DNA of 64,000 nt from Nocardioides sp. NBC_00368 (GCF_036090055.1 NZ_CP107970.1:5787001-5851000), one strand, 5' to 3'; counted from the first letter of the stretch, positions 8,831-17,548 are shown. Notes: generated by a model not told the origin, from the sequence alone. Translations and numbers: made by a program.

Positions 8831-9838
8831 TTTGCCTTCATCCTGGTGGATGTGACTCGCCGTGACTCGCTGCTCGCCGTCCTCGTCGCCGTCCTGTGGG
8901 GCTTCAACTTCGTCGTCATCGACTGGGGCCTCGAGACGCGCGACGGGCATTCGGTGCCGCCGCTGCTGCTGCTCGCCGTGCGGTTCGTCCTGGTCGCCTT
9001 CCCGGCCGTCTTCCTGCTTCCTCGCCCGAAGGCGTCGTGGAAGGTGGTCGCGGCGGTGGGCGTCTTCATGAGCCTGGGCCAGTTCGGCCTGCTCTACACC
9101 AGCATGGCCGCGGGGATGCCGCCCGGCCTGGCGGGGCTCGTCCTCCAGGCGCAGGTCGTGCTCACCATCGTCATCGCGGCCGGCGTGCTGCGCGAGCGGC
9201 CGACGCTCATGCAGGTGGTCGGCGTCGTCGCCGGTGCCCTCGGCCTGGTCGTGGTGGCGCTGGGGCGCGGTGGCCACGTACCGGTCGTGGCGCTGGTGCT
9301 GTGCCTCCTCGCGGCGCTGTCGTGGGCGATCGGCAACGTGATCTCCCGTGCCGCCAAGGTGCCCGGCGGTCTCTCGCTGACGGTCTGGTCGGCGCTGGTC
9401 GTGCCGCTCCCGCTGCTCGCGCTCTCCTTCGTGATCGACGGACCCGAGGGCGTACGCGACGGGGTGGCCGCCTTCGGCTGGGAGGCGCTCGTCTCCACGG
9501 CCTACACCGTGGTGCTCGCCTCGTTCGTCGGCTACGGCATCTTCAACTCGCTGCTCGCGCGGCACCCGGCCTCCTCGGTGGTGCCGTGGATCCTGCTGGT
9601 GCCGCCGGTCGCCATCGGCTCCGCGTGGCTGCTGCTCGGGGAGGTGCCGAGCGCCGGCGAGCTCGCCGGCGGCGCCCTGCTGGTGCTCGGCGCGCTCGTC
9701 GCGCAGGGAGTGCTACGCGCGCCCCGACTCGGTGTAACCCGGGCCGCCCCGCAGCGCGGCGAGCGCGGCTTCGACCCGGCGGGCGGTGAAGTCGGCGGCC
9801 CGCTCGCGGACCTCGTCGAGGGTGCAGAACGCCACTGA
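8825..9838 (+). CDS. EamA-family (DMT) exporter
   Basis: An inner-membrane carrier of the drug/metabolite transporter superfamily with about ten hydrophobic helices in two EamA repeats (first about residues 15-145, second about 160-300), 337 residues in the frame given. Related proteins export amino acids or purines. Start is uncertain: ATG 8825 lies in the shared inverted repeat, while GTG 8852 would give MTRRDSLLAV, which looks like the usual family start. The last 40 residues (after VLRAP) are hydrophilic and read through the 3' end of the convergent NUDIX gene, a 126-bp overlap. Probably controlled by the divergent LysR. Confidence 0.87.
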   Translation: MIFAFILVDVTRRDSLLAVLVAVLWGFNFVVIDWGLETRDGHSVPPLLLLAVRFVLVAFPAVFLLPRPKASWKVVAAVGVFMSLGQFGLLYTSMAAGMPPGLAGLVLQAQVVLTIVIAAGVLRERPTLMQVVGVVAGALGLVVVALGRGGHVPVVALVLCLLAALSWAIGNVISRAAKVPGGLSLTVWSALVVPLPLLALSFVIDGPEGVRDGVAAFGWEALVSTAYTVVLASFVGYGIFNSLLARHPASSVVPWILLVPPVAIGSAWLLLGEVPSAGELAGGALLVLGALVAQGVLRAPRLGVTRAAPQRGERGFDPAGGEVGGPLADLVEGAERH

Positions 9839-10456
9839 GCGGATCTCGCGCGGTTGGAGGGTGGTCTGCTCGAGGACCGAGGAGGGGTGGACGCCCCCGT
9901 CGAAGACCAGGCAGACGGCGTCGTCCCAGCCGCCCCACGGCGGCAGCCAGTCGGTGAGCAGCAGGTCGCCGGCGGGGAGGACGAGGGCGAGCTCCTCCTC
10001 GATCTCCCGGGTGGTCGCCAGCTTGGGCGACTCACCCACCTCCACGATGCCGCCGGGCAGGTCCCAGTCCTTCTTGTAGGTCAGCTGGCACATCAGCACG
10101 CGGTCGTCGGGGTCGCGCACCAGCATCTGGCCGATCGCGCGCTTGCGCGGGAGGAAGGAGTTGAGCAGGGCCCGGAAGCCTTCGGGGGCCTCGACAGGAG
10201 CGTCGCTCGCCACCCGGGCGTAGAGCATCCGGTCCTGGCCGCCCCTCACGCCGCGGAGCAGGCCCTCGCGGTGAAGGCCCGCCCAGGTCGCGGTGCGCTG
10301 CTCGACGGTGTCCTCCGGGTCGACCAGCGCCTCCACACGGTGGTGGGTGAGCAGCGCGGCGGCCACCTCGCGGCGTACGACGTCGACGGCCTCGCCCGCG
10401 GCCCACTCGATCCGGGCAACGCCCTCCGCCACCGTTGTCGTCTCTGGCTCGCTCAC
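9713..10456 (-). CDS. NUDIX hydrolase with a GNAT-like N-terminal segment
   Basis: A 247-residue protein. The NUDIX box is clear near residues 143-165: GGIVEVGESP, then REIEEEL with the metal-binding glutamates. It should hydrolyse a nucleoside diphosphate linked to another moiety; the substrate is unknown. The first 90 residues are not NUDIX and resemble the C-terminal half of a GNAT acetyltransferase (HHRVEALVDPEDTVEQRTA, then GLHREGLLRG and DRMLYARVASD), perhaps a remnant or fused domain. It is convergent with and overlaps the EamA gene by 126 bases, and divergent from the ECF sigma factor. Confidence 0.85.
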   Translation of the reverse strand: MSEPETTTVAEGVARIEWAAGEAVDVVRREVAAALLTHHRVEALVDPEDTVEQRTATWAGLHREGLLRGVRGGQDRMLYARVASDAPVEAPEGFRALLNSFLPRKRAIGQMLVRDPDDRVLMCQLTYKKDWDLPGGIVEVGESPKLATTREIEEELALVLPAGDLLLTDWLPPWGGWDDAVCLVFDGGVHPSSVLEQTTLQPREIRSVAFCTLDEVRERAADFTARRVEAALAALRGGPGYTESGRA

Positions 10457-10467
10457 GCCCCAACCCT

Positions 10468-10494
10468 AGTGTCACAACCTGATGGTTGTCGGTG
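10468..10494 (+). promoter_or_regulatory. Candidate ECF41-type promoter upstream of sigJ
   Basis: TGTCACA (10468-10474), 16 bases, then TGTC (10491-10494). The published ECF41 consensus as I recall it is TGTCACA-N16-CGTC, so only one base differs. It would give an autoregulated transcript starting near 10500, just before an in-frame ATG at 10511. Confidence 0.55.
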
Positions 10495-10603
10495 TCTGGA
10501 TGGTGACGAGATGACCGACCCCCACGAGGAGGGCGACGATGCCCAGTATGTTCACGATCCCGCCGGCCTCCGCGCCGGTCGAGCCGCCGGTAGGGTCGCA
10601 GGC

Positions 10604-11485
10604 ATGAGCGATGATGCCGCGACGGAGGTCTTCGTCGCCCACCGCAACCTGCTCTTCACCGTCGCCTACGAGATGCTCGGCTCGGCCGCCGACGCCGAGG
10701 ACGTCCTCCAGGAGACCTGGCTGCGCTGGGCCGACGTGCCGCTGGAGGAGGTCCGCGACCATCGCGCCTACCTGGTCCGGATCACGACCAGGCTCGCGCT
10801 CAACCGCATCCGCACGCTCTCGCGCCGCAAGGAGACGTACGTCGGTCCGTGGCTGCCCGAGCCGCTGCTGACCGCTCCGGACGTCGCCGAGGACGCCGAG
10901 CTCGCCGACTCGCTCTCGACCGCGGTGCTGCTGGTGCTGGAGACGCTCTCGCCGACCGAGCGGGCCGTCTTCGTGCTGCGCGAGGTCTTCGCGCTGGGCT
11001 ATGCCGAGATCGCCGCGGCGGTCGACAAGTCGCCGGCCGCGGTGCGGCAGATCGCCCACCGGGCCCGCGACCACGTCGCCGAGCGCCGGCCGCGCGAGTC
11101 GGTCTCGGCGGCCGAGGCGCGCCATGCCCTGGAGCGGTTCCGTGACGCCGCGACCGGTGGCGACCTGCAGTCGCTGCTCGACGTACTGGCTCCCGATGTC
11201 GTCCTCTTCTCCGACGGTGGCGGCGTGGTGCAGGCGGCCCGCAAGCCGATCCATGGTGCCGAGAAGGTGCTGCGGTTCTTCGCGGGGCTGGCGACGAAGT
11301 ACGGCGTCCCCAGGTTCGAGATGGCCAGCGTCAACAGCGCCCCCGGGATGCTGCTCTACTTCGGCGAGGAGGTCGACGGCGTCGTCACCCTCCACGTCGA
11401 GGAGGGCCTGGTGACCGGCCTCTACTACGTACGCAACCCGTCCAAGCTCAGCGGTGTCCTCGAGCAGGTCCGTCTGGAACGCTGA
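10604..11485 (+). CDS. sigJ: ECF41-type RNA polymerase sigma factor with SnoaL-like tail
   Basis: A 293-residue extracytoplasmic-function sigma factor. Region 2 begins VFVAHRNLLFTVAYEMLG, then DAEDVLQETWLRW. Region 4 (about 110-165) includes LSPTERAVFVLREVFALGY. The linker motif WLPEPL, the DGGG motif and the C-terminal NPSKL (family NPDKL) identify group ECF41, whose fused SnoaL-like domain replaces an anti-sigma factor. The usual COE partner gene is absent; an MFS carrier follows after 5 bases. Two in-frame starts exist: ATG 10604, preceded by TAGGGT at 7 bases (leaderless), and ATG 10511 downstream of an ECF41-like promoter, adding 31 residues. Confidence 0.9.
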   Translation: MSDDAATEVFVAHRNLLFTVAYEMLGSAADAEDVLQETWLRWADVPLEEVRDHRAYLVRITTRLALNRIRTLSRRKETYVGPWLPEPLLTAPDVAEDAELADSLSTAVLLVLETLSPTERAVFVLREVFALGYAEIAAAVDKSPAAVRQIAHRARDHVAERRPRESVSAAEARHALERFRDAATGGDLQSLLDVLAPDVVLFSDGGGVVQAARKPIHGAEKVLRFFAGLATKYGVPRFEMASVNSAPGMLLYFGEEVDGVVTLHVEEGLVTGLYYVRNPSKLSGVLEQVRLER

Positions 11486-11490
11486 CGTAG

Positions 11491-12669
11491 GTGGGGAGTC
11501 GTTCGCTGCGTGCTGTGCTGGTCACGCTCTGTGTGACCGTCACGGTCGCGTACGGCGTCCTCTACTACGCCTTCACCGTCCTGCAGCCGCGGATCGTCGA
11601 CGCCACCGGGTGGTCGGCGGCCGCGATCACCACCGCCTTCTCCGCCGGCACGCTCGTGGGAGCCGTGGCGGGTATCCCCGTCGGACGGGTCATCCAGCGC
11701 TTCGGACCTCGGTGGGTGATGGCGGGCGCCAGCCTGCTGGGCACGGTGGCGCTCCTCGTGGTCGCCGCCGCCCCTTCGTACTGGATCTTCGCGCTGGGGT
11801 GGCTGGTGGTGGGGCTCTCGTCGGCGGGGACCTTCTATCCGCCGGCGTTCGCGGCGCTGACGCACTGGTTCGGTACGCGGCGCGTGGATGCGATCACGAC
11901 GCTCACCCTCGCCGGTGGGTTCGCCTCGACGATCTTCGCGCCGCTCACCGAAGCGCTGGCGGCGTGGGTGGAGTGGCGCTGGACGTACGTCATCCTGGCC
12001 GGCGTCTTCGTGGTGCTGACGTTCGTGCCGAGCGTCGTGGTGCTCGATCTCGACTGGACGCCGATCGCACCTGACAAGGAGGGTCGACCCGTGCGGGACC
12101 GGGACGTGCTCCGCAGCCGCCGGTTCGTGGTGCTCACGCTGGCGGGCACACTGGTCTCGATGGTCGTGTTCGCCTCGATCGTGCACCTGGTGCCGTTCCT
12201 CGTCGAGCACGGGCTGAGCCCTGCCACGGCCGCCTGGGCGCTCGGGCTCAGCGGCGCCGGCCAGGTCGCCGGGCGCGCGTTCTATCCGCTGCTGGCCCGC
12301 CGCTTCGGCGTCCGCACCCGGATGATCGGCGGAGTGCTGTGGTTCGCCGCCTCGGTTGCGCTGCTCCCGCTCCTGCCTGCCGTCGGCTGGGTGATGATCG
12401 TCGTCGCGGTGCTCACCGGGACCGCGCGTGGGCTCTACACGCTGATCGCGGCCACCGTCGTCAGCGATGTGTGGGGACCGGAGAGGTACGCCGCGCTCAA
12501 CGGCGTCTACTCCGCGCCTGCCGGGGTCGCGGGTGCGCTCGCCCCGGCGGTCGGGGCTGGGCTCGCCTCCGTGATGGGTGGGTACGACGCGCTCTACTGG
12601 CTCCTCGCCGGCACCGTGCTGGTGGCCGGGGTGCTCGCCTGGGGTGCGTTGGCGTCGTTCGAGGGGTGA
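11491..12669 (+). CDS. MFS transporter
   Basis: A 392-residue major-facilitator carrier with about twelve hydrophobic segments. The signature between helices 2 and 3 is GIPVGRVIQRFGPRW. Family traits suggest a monocarboxylate or oxalate/formate-type antiporter (FYPPAFAALTHWFGTRR resembles that group), but the substrate is not certain. The GTG start at 11491 lies 5 bases after the sigJ stop, so the gene is probably co-transcribed with and controlled by the ECF41 sigma factor. A strong 15-bp hairpin follows 25 bases after its stop. Confidence 0.9.
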   Translation: MGSRSLRAVLVTLCVTVTVAYGVLYYAFTVLQPRIVDATGWSAAAITTAFSAGTLVGAVAGIPVGRVIQRFGPRWVMAGASLLGTVALLVVAAAPSYWIFALGWLVVGLSSAGTFYPPAFAALTHWFGTRRVDAITTLTLAGGFASTIFAPLTEALAAWVEWRWTYVILAGVFVVLTFVPSVVVLDLDWTPIAPDKEGRPVRDRDVLRSRRFVVLTLAGTLVSMVVFASIVHLVPFLVEHGLSPATAAWALGLSGAGQVAGRAFYPLLARRFGVRTRMIGGVLWFAASVALLPLLPAVGWVMIVVAVLTGTARGLYTLIAATVVSDVWGPERYAALNGVYSAPAGVAGALAPAVGAGLASVMGGYDALYWLLAGTVLVAGVLAWGALASFEG

Positions 12670-12694
12670 CGGCTCGCTCTCGCCGGCCGACCGA

Positions 12695-12730
12695 GCGTCT
12701 CGGTGCCCCGCCCGAGGGGCACCGAGACGC
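12695..12730. terminator. Bidirectional terminator between MFS and M36 genes
   Basis: Perfect 15-bp stem GCGTCTCGGTGCCCC / GGGGCACCGAGACGC with a 6-base loop, placed between two convergent genes. Confidence 0.75.
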
Positions 12731-12735
12731 CACGG

Positions 12736-15700
12736 TCACTGACCGAAGACCTGCAGCTCGGCGGCGTGGACGATCGTCCCGCGGTCGGAGCCGGTCTTGC
12801 AGTCCGTCGTGGTGGTGGGGTCGGCGTCCTGCTCACCGGCGTAGCCGTCGAAGCCCGTGCACTGGTTCTCCAGCGCCACCAGACGTACCGCGGCAGCGGT
12901 GGTGTCGGGGACGTCGAAGGTGCGCAGGTTCAGGTTCGGCGCGACCGGCCGCGGGCGCTTTCCGGGGAAGGCGTCGCCTGCCGAGGTGTAGAAGCGCTTC
13001 CAGACCGCGCCGGAGGTGGTGCACGCGGAGACGCACGCCTCCAGCGCGAACTTCCGCAGGGCGGTGAAGCGCGACCCCGAGTCCGCGTCAGTCTCGGTGG
13101 CGGGGGAGAGGTAGGCGCTCACGTTCACCCTGGTCACCGTGTGGGTCCCGCCGGCCAGGTCGACGGCGACCGACGGCGTGGTCGCGTCCACGTTGTCCGC
13201 CGTGACGCCGCCCCAGTTGGTGCCCTCGGTGCCGTCGATCAGGGCATCCGGGTTGCGCGAGCCCTCGGTCGAGGCGATCACCGTCGCGCCCTTGGCGGCA
13301 GCGGCGAGGTTGGTGCTCGATGCGAAGGAGACGGTCTTGGTGATCTCCGCGGAGGAGATCGTGACGGTCTTGCGCTGGGCCCCGCCGGTCTTGGTGACGT
13401 AGAGGAACTCGTACGTCCCCGGGACGAAGTGCGCCACCGACCCCATCGCGGTGTCGACCAGCGTGTCGGCGATGGGCGTGGCCCGAGCCTCGAAGCGGCC
13501 GACGTACACCTTCCCTGGCGTGCCGGAGGGTGCGCTGAAGGTGACCTTGACGTTGCGCGAGGCCGGCGAGGCGAAGCTCGGGGTCGGCTCGTGGTCGTCG
13601 GCGGTCGTGGTGGCGTACTGGCCCATGCCACGTCGTGCGAAGGCATCCGCGATCACCTGGCGGTTGGCACCGCCGAAGCGCATCTGGTCGGCGGCGAGGA
13701 AGGCGTCGCGGGCGTCCAGCATCGAGGTCGCACCCTGCTGGAGCAGGAAGGAGTCGAAGACCAGCTGGATCCAGCGGCGGTTGCCGGGGCACTTGTCGGC
13801 GGCGAGCGGCGAGGCCGTCGTCGTCCCGACCGAGCAGCGCCTCTGCAGGGCCTTGTCGGCGTAGGGGTAGGTCGCGTTGTACTTGTCGACCAGCGCCTGC
13901 CGCACCGACCACATCGTGCCGTTCCAGATCTCGCCGTCGGCGTGGACCTCGGGACCGGTGGAGTCGAACCCGTAGTCGGAGAAGTTGAGCGGGTTCCTGT
14001 CGATCGCGAAGTCGCGGATCGCGACGTCGGTGTTGCCGGTGGCGTAGGAGCCGACGGCCCACGGGCTGCCGCCGTTGTAGAGGTCGTGGGCGAACATGTG
14101 CTCGGCCGCGGCCAGGTCGCTCCAGGACTCGCCCATCGCGCCGCCCTGCTCGGAGGTCAGCCCGTCGTCGGGGCCGCCGACCATCCGGTTGGAGATGGCG
14201 TGGGTGTATTCGTGGCCGACGATCCCGAAGTCCAGCGAGCCGTCGGTGCAGGGCGCGTAGAAGGCGCCGGCGGCGGGCTGGAAGAGGTACTGGTTGGTGA
14301 CGCCCGGCACGCCGTCCATCAGGGTGAGCTGGTTGGCGTTGTTGCGGCCGGTCAGGATGCCGGTCTGCTCGATCACCTGCGAGTCGAGCGCCGCGGCCTG
14401 AGCGTTGCCGACCTCGGCGTCGAGACCACGCCCGCCACGGCCGAGGTTGTCGGTCTGCAGGTTGTAGTTCTCCTCGGTGAAGCCGAGGAAGTAGGACCAG
14501 TCGTGCATCCGGTTGTGGCTGGCGAACAGGTTGCCGACCACGTAGTTCACGTCGTTGCCGCCCGGCACCAGGTTGGTGGGCGCACACTGCGCGTTGTTCC
14601 AGGCGTCGGTGAAGGTGCCCGTGTAGTCCCGCACCGGCGAGACCGGTGCCTGCGCAAGGCCGACCGGTCCGATCGGCGAGAGCCAGCCCTCGTGGGTGTT
14701 GGCGTTGTTGCCGATCGTGGTCAGGCTCGGCACCCCGACGGTCGTGTTGAGCAGCGTGTCCCACGGACCGGCGTTGGCCAGGCTCTTCAGCTCGGGCCCG
14801 GTGCACTCGGCGACCTTGGTCCAGCAGGCGATCACGTCGTTGGTCGGGACCGCCTCACCGCCGGTCGAGGCGGCGTCGGGGGTGCCGGGGAAGTAGGACC
14901 AGCGCGGGTTGCTGCCCGGCAGCTCACCCGTGTCCGCGCCGGCGTCGGAGGACGCCACGGTCACCGTGTAGCTGCCGACCAGGAGCGAGTCGTCGAAGGG
15001 ACAGACCTGGACCGCGTACGTCCCGGGGTCGATCTTCTCGGCGGTGTAGGTCGCCGTCTCGGGGCTGGTGAGCAGGTCACCTTCCACGAGCAGCCGCCCG
15101 TCGGGGGCGAAGAGCTTCACGGTGAAGTCGTCGGTCGGCAGGCCGACCGCGACCGCGGCGATCGTGCGGGTCTTGTCGTCGGTGATCTCGAAGCTGTGCT
15201 TCGGCCCGCAGGCACCCAGCGCGGTGCCCGTGAACGGGCCCTCCACGTCGTTCTCGTGGTCGACGTTGTCGTGGCGCCACAGCACCTCGCCGGTGACCGC
15301 GTCGACCAGCACCGTCCGCCCCAGCAGGGTGGCGGCCGCGGAGTCGACGACGGTGGCCTGGAAGACCGGACGTACGCCCTCGCCGGGGACCGGGAAGGCC
15401 CGCAGCCGCACCAGTTGGTCGGTCGCCAGGCCGGGAACGGTCAGCTTCGTCCAGTCGGTCAGCTTCGCGGCGGCGTCGGTGACGATCTCGCCGACCTTGG
15501 ATCCGGCGATCGGGCGTCCGGCCGAGGCCGCCGCCTTCAGCCATGCCTCGGTCGGGGTGAGCTCCGCCTTCGCCGGCGTGCCGGTCACCTTCGAGAGCGA
15601 GGAGGAGACGTAGGTGATGTCGCCGTCGGCCACCCCCACGGTGACCAGGCCCTCGGTGGCGGCGGACAGACCGTCGTAGGTCTGCCGGAAGAGGACCGCA

Positions 15701-16155
15701 TGGCCGCCGCCCCCGGCCAGCTTCTGGTCGCTGACCAGCTCGAGGTCGCCCAGCTGGGCCGCGGTGAGTCCGAAGACCGCCGCGTTGTCGGCGAGGAAGC
15801 CCCGGGCGGCGGTGACCGGGTCCGAGGAACCGGCCGCGGCCAGCACGCCGTCGGACGTGATCAGCGAGGTCGGCGTCCCGTGGGCGTTCCAGCGGATGTC
15901 GACGGCCCCCAAAGCCGTCGCCGCGGATTCCTGGGCGGACGTCGGAAGCACGCGGTCGCGTACGTCCAGGCCGGCATCGGCCTCGTGACCGAGCAGCCCG
16001 CCGGAGCGGGCCGCGTCAGCCATGGTGTTGGCAGTGTCATCGGTAGTGGAGAGCGCGGCACCCGAGACCGGCGTCACCAGCACGAAAGCGCCGAGGGCGA
16101 TGCTCAGCGCGGCACCGAGGCTCACCCTGGCGCGACTGGAACGAATATCGGTCAT
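12736..16155 (-). CDS. Secreted M36 (fungalysin) metallopeptidase
   Basis: A 1139-residue exported zinc protease. A signal peptide (hydrophobic to about residue 33, VTPVSGAA) leads into an FTP/PepSY propeptide (to about 300). A PPC-like beta domain is inserted near 310-400 (CGPKHSFEITDDKT). The catalytic domain has HEYTH near residue 648 with the downstream Glu in GESWSDLAAAEH. A C-terminal discoidin/F5-F8-type C domain (about 945-1139) probably binds a surface or glycan. RBS AGGGA precedes the ATG. It is monocistronic, between a terminator and a 21-bp tandem repeat that may regulate it. It likely digests extracellular protein for nutrition. Confidence 0.92.
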   Translation of the reverse strand: MTDIRSSRARVSLGAALSIALGAFVLVTPVSGAALSTTDDTANTMADAARSGGLLGHEADAGLDVRDRVLPTSAQESAATALGAVDIRWNAHGTPTSLITSDGVLAAAGSSDPVTAARGFLADNAAVFGLTAAQLGDLELVSDQKLAGGGGHAVLFRQTYDGLSAATEGLVTVGVADGDITYVSSSLSKVTGTPAKAELTPTEAWLKAAASAGRPIAGSKVGEIVTDAAAKLTDWTKLTVPGLATDQLVRLRAFPVPGEGVRPVFQATVVDSAAATLLGRTVLVDAVTGEVLWRHDNVDHENDVEGPFTGTALGACGPKHSFEITDDKTRTIAAVAVGLPTDDFTVKLFAPDGRLLVEGDLLTSPETATYTAEKIDPGTYAVQVCPFDDSLLVGSYTVTVASSDAGADTGELPGSNPRWSYFPGTPDAASTGGEAVPTNDVIACWTKVAECTGPELKSLANAGPWDTLLNTTVGVPSLTTIGNNANTHEGWLSPIGPVGLAQAPVSPVRDYTGTFTDAWNNAQCAPTNLVPGGNDVNYVVGNLFASHNRMHDWSYFLGFTEENYNLQTDNLGRGGRGLDAEVGNAQAAALDSQVIEQTGILTGRNNANQLTLMDGVPGVTNQYLFQPAAGAFYAPCTDGSLDFGIVGHEYTHAISNRMVGGPDDGLTSEQGGAMGESWSDLAAAEHMFAHDLYNGGSPWAVGSYATGNTDVAIRDFAIDRNPLNFSDYGFDSTGPEVHADGEIWNGTMWSVRQALVDKYNATYPYADKALQRRCSVGTTTASPLAADKCPGNRRWIQLVFDSFLLQQGATSMLDARDAFLAADQMRFGGANRQVIADAFARRGMGQYATTTADDHEPTPSFASPASRNVKVTFSAPSGTPGKVYVGRFEARATPIADTLVDTAMGSVAHFVPGTYEFLYVTKTGGAQRKTVTISSAEITKTVSFASSTNLAAAAKGATVIASTEGSRNPDALIDGTEGTNWGGVTADNVDATTPSVAVDLAGGTHTVTRVNVSAYLSPATETDADSGSRFTALRKFALEACVSACTTSGAVWKRFYTSAGDAFPGKRPRPVAPNLNLRTFDVPDTTAAAVRLVALENQCTGFDGYAGEQDADPTTTTDCKTGSDRGTIVHAAELQVFGQ

Positions 16156-16172
16156 GTTATTGAAACGTCCCT

Positions 16173-16214
16173 TTACCGGCGGGGGTTACGCGATTACCGG
16201 CGGGGGTTACGCGA
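16173..16214. repeat. Two perfect 21-bp tandem repeats upstream of the M36 gene
   Basis: The unit TTACCGGCGGGGGTTACGCG plus A occurs at 16173-16193 and again at 16194-16214 with no mismatch, 18-60 bases upstream of the protease ATG (minus strand). Each unit holds two TTAC half-sites 13 bases apart. It is a likely activator or repressor array. Confidence 0.7.
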
Positions 16215-16316
16215 TACACGCAACGCCTGTACCGCGAACCGGCCCACGAGAGGTGGAAGGCACCCGATAGTGTTCCGGACACATGTAACCGCCTTCACAG
16301 ACAGGGGAGCGCCACG

Positions 16317-17096
16317 ATGGGTGACTTCGTCAACCTCACCGTCGAGGACGGCATCGGCACGATCCGGCTCGACCGGCCGAAGATGAACGCGATCAGCTTC
16401 CAGGTGCAGGCCGAGCTGCTCGAGGTCGCGACCGAGGCGGCAGCCGACGATGACGTACGCGCGGTGGTCGTCTACGGAGGCGAGAGACTCTTCGCCGCCG
16501 GCAACGACGTCAAGGAGATGGCCGGCCTCTCCTACTCCGAGATGGCCAAGCGGGTCGCGGGTGTGCAGGCCGCGGTGACGGCGGTCGCGGAGATCCCCAA
16601 GCCGGTGGTCGCCGCGGTGACCGGCTACGCGCTGGGGGGCGGCTGCGAGCTCGCGCTCGCGGCCGACTTCCGGATCGCCGCCGATGACGCGACCTTCGGT
16701 CAGCCGGAGGTGCTGCTCGGCATCATCCCGGGCGCCGGCGGTACCCAGCGCCTGGCACGGCTGGTCGGGCCGTCCAAGGCCAAGGATCTGATCTTCTCGG
16801 GCCGCTTCGTCAAGGCTGACGAGGCGCTTGCAATCGGCTTGGCCGACCGGCTGGTGCCGGCGGCCTCGGTCTATGAGGAGGCGCTCGCGTGGGCGAGCCA
16901 GTTCAAGAAGGCGGCACCGTACGCCCTGGCGGCGGCGAAGACGGCGATCGACAAGGGGCTCGGGGTGGACCTCGCCACCGGGCTGGCCCTCGAGCAGCAG
17001 CAGTTCGCCGGCGTGTTCGCGACGCAGGATTCCCAGACCGGGATGGCATCGTTCCTGGAGAACGGCCCCGGCAAAGCCAACTTCGAAGGGAAGTGA
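16317..17096 (+). CDS. Enoyl-CoA hydratase/isomerase (crotonase family)
   Basis: A 259-residue crotonase-fold enzyme that probably hydrates trans-2-enoyl-CoA to 3-hydroxyacyl-CoA. The oxyanion-hole blocks are FAAGNDVKEM (residues 60-70) and GYALGGGCELALAADFRIA (about 102-120), and two acidic residues in the hydratase positions are present (GGCEL and GQPEV). Start ATG has GGGGAG upstream. A small membrane protein follows at once and EtfBA comes next. Together with the electron-transfer flavoprotein it fits fatty-acid or branched acyl-CoA oxidation. Confidence 0.92.
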   Translation: MGDFVNLTVEDGIGTIRLDRPKMNAISFQVQAELLEVATEAAADDDVRAVVVYGGERLFAAGNDVKEMAGLSYSEMAKRVAGVQAAVTAVAEIPKPVVAAVTGYALGGGCELALAADFRIAADDATFGQPEVLLGIIPGAGGTQRLARLVGPSKAKDLIFSGRFVKADEALAIGLADRLVPAASVYEEALAWASQFKKAAPYALAAAKTAIDKGLGVDLATGLALEQQQFAGVFATQDSQTGMASFLENGPGKANFEGK

Positions 17097-17101
17097 ATCT
17101 C

Positions 17102-17437
17102 GTGACCGACACCAAGACGTCCAACGGTCCGGGTGTGGTCCACACCGTCCGGTCCTACGCCTCCCGGGTGGTCTGGGTGATCGCGCTGATCGCCGCGCTG
17201 GCGCTGGCGATCGGGGCTCTGCTGATCGCCCTCAAGGCCAACCAGGACAACTCCCTGGTCGACTTCGTGCTCAACGCCGCCGACACCGCCGACCTCGGCC
17301 TCTTCTCGCGGGAGAACGGCATCAAGCAGTTCGGCGGCGAGGACGCGGAGATCAAGAATGCCCTCTTCAACTGGGGCATCGGCGCGCTGGCCTGGCTGAT
17401 CGTCGGCCGGATCGTGGCTGGTTTCATCAGACCCTGA
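17102..17437 (+). CDS. Small membrane protein of unknown function
   Basis: A 111-residue protein with two hydrophobic helices (about 22-45, VVWVIALIAALALAIGALLI, and 88-108, ALAWLIVGRIVAGFI) around a soluble loop (SLVDFVLNAADTADLGLF). I recognise no family with confidence. GTG 17102 has GGGAAG at good spacing; GTG 17093, which overlaps the crotonase stop, is the alternative. It is probably co-transcribed with the crotonase gene. Codon use is like its neighbours, so it looks like a real gene. Confidence 0.7.
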   Translation: MTDTKTSNGPGVVHTVRSYASRVVWVIALIAALALAIGALLIALKANQDNSLVDFVLNAADTADLGLFSRENGIKQFGGEDAEIKNALFNWGIGALAWLIVGRIVAGFIRP

Positions 17438-17548
17438 GGCCATGTGACATTCTCAACGCGTAGGCACCTGTCATCCCTATGTGACTGACGGGTAACATCG
17501 CTGGCGAACTACGACCATTCCAGGAGGGGCCGGCAAGGCCGCACCATC

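Noticed and set aside
10472..10555. 27-codon minus-strand hydrophobic frame (VNILGIVALLVGVGHLV) before the NUDIX gene
   Set aside because: It resembles a tiny membrane peptide, but it has no ribosome site and lies over the ECF41 promoter and the longer sigJ start; too weak to call.
12703..16386. 1227-codon plus-strand frame
   Set aside because: Antisense to the M36 protease; its Gly/Arg/Val-rich translation has no fold features and is a by-product of high G+C in the third codon position.
17438..17548. Possible riboswitch or operator in front of etfB
   Set aside because: Some short dyads exist but no conserved fold or strong palindrome was found.
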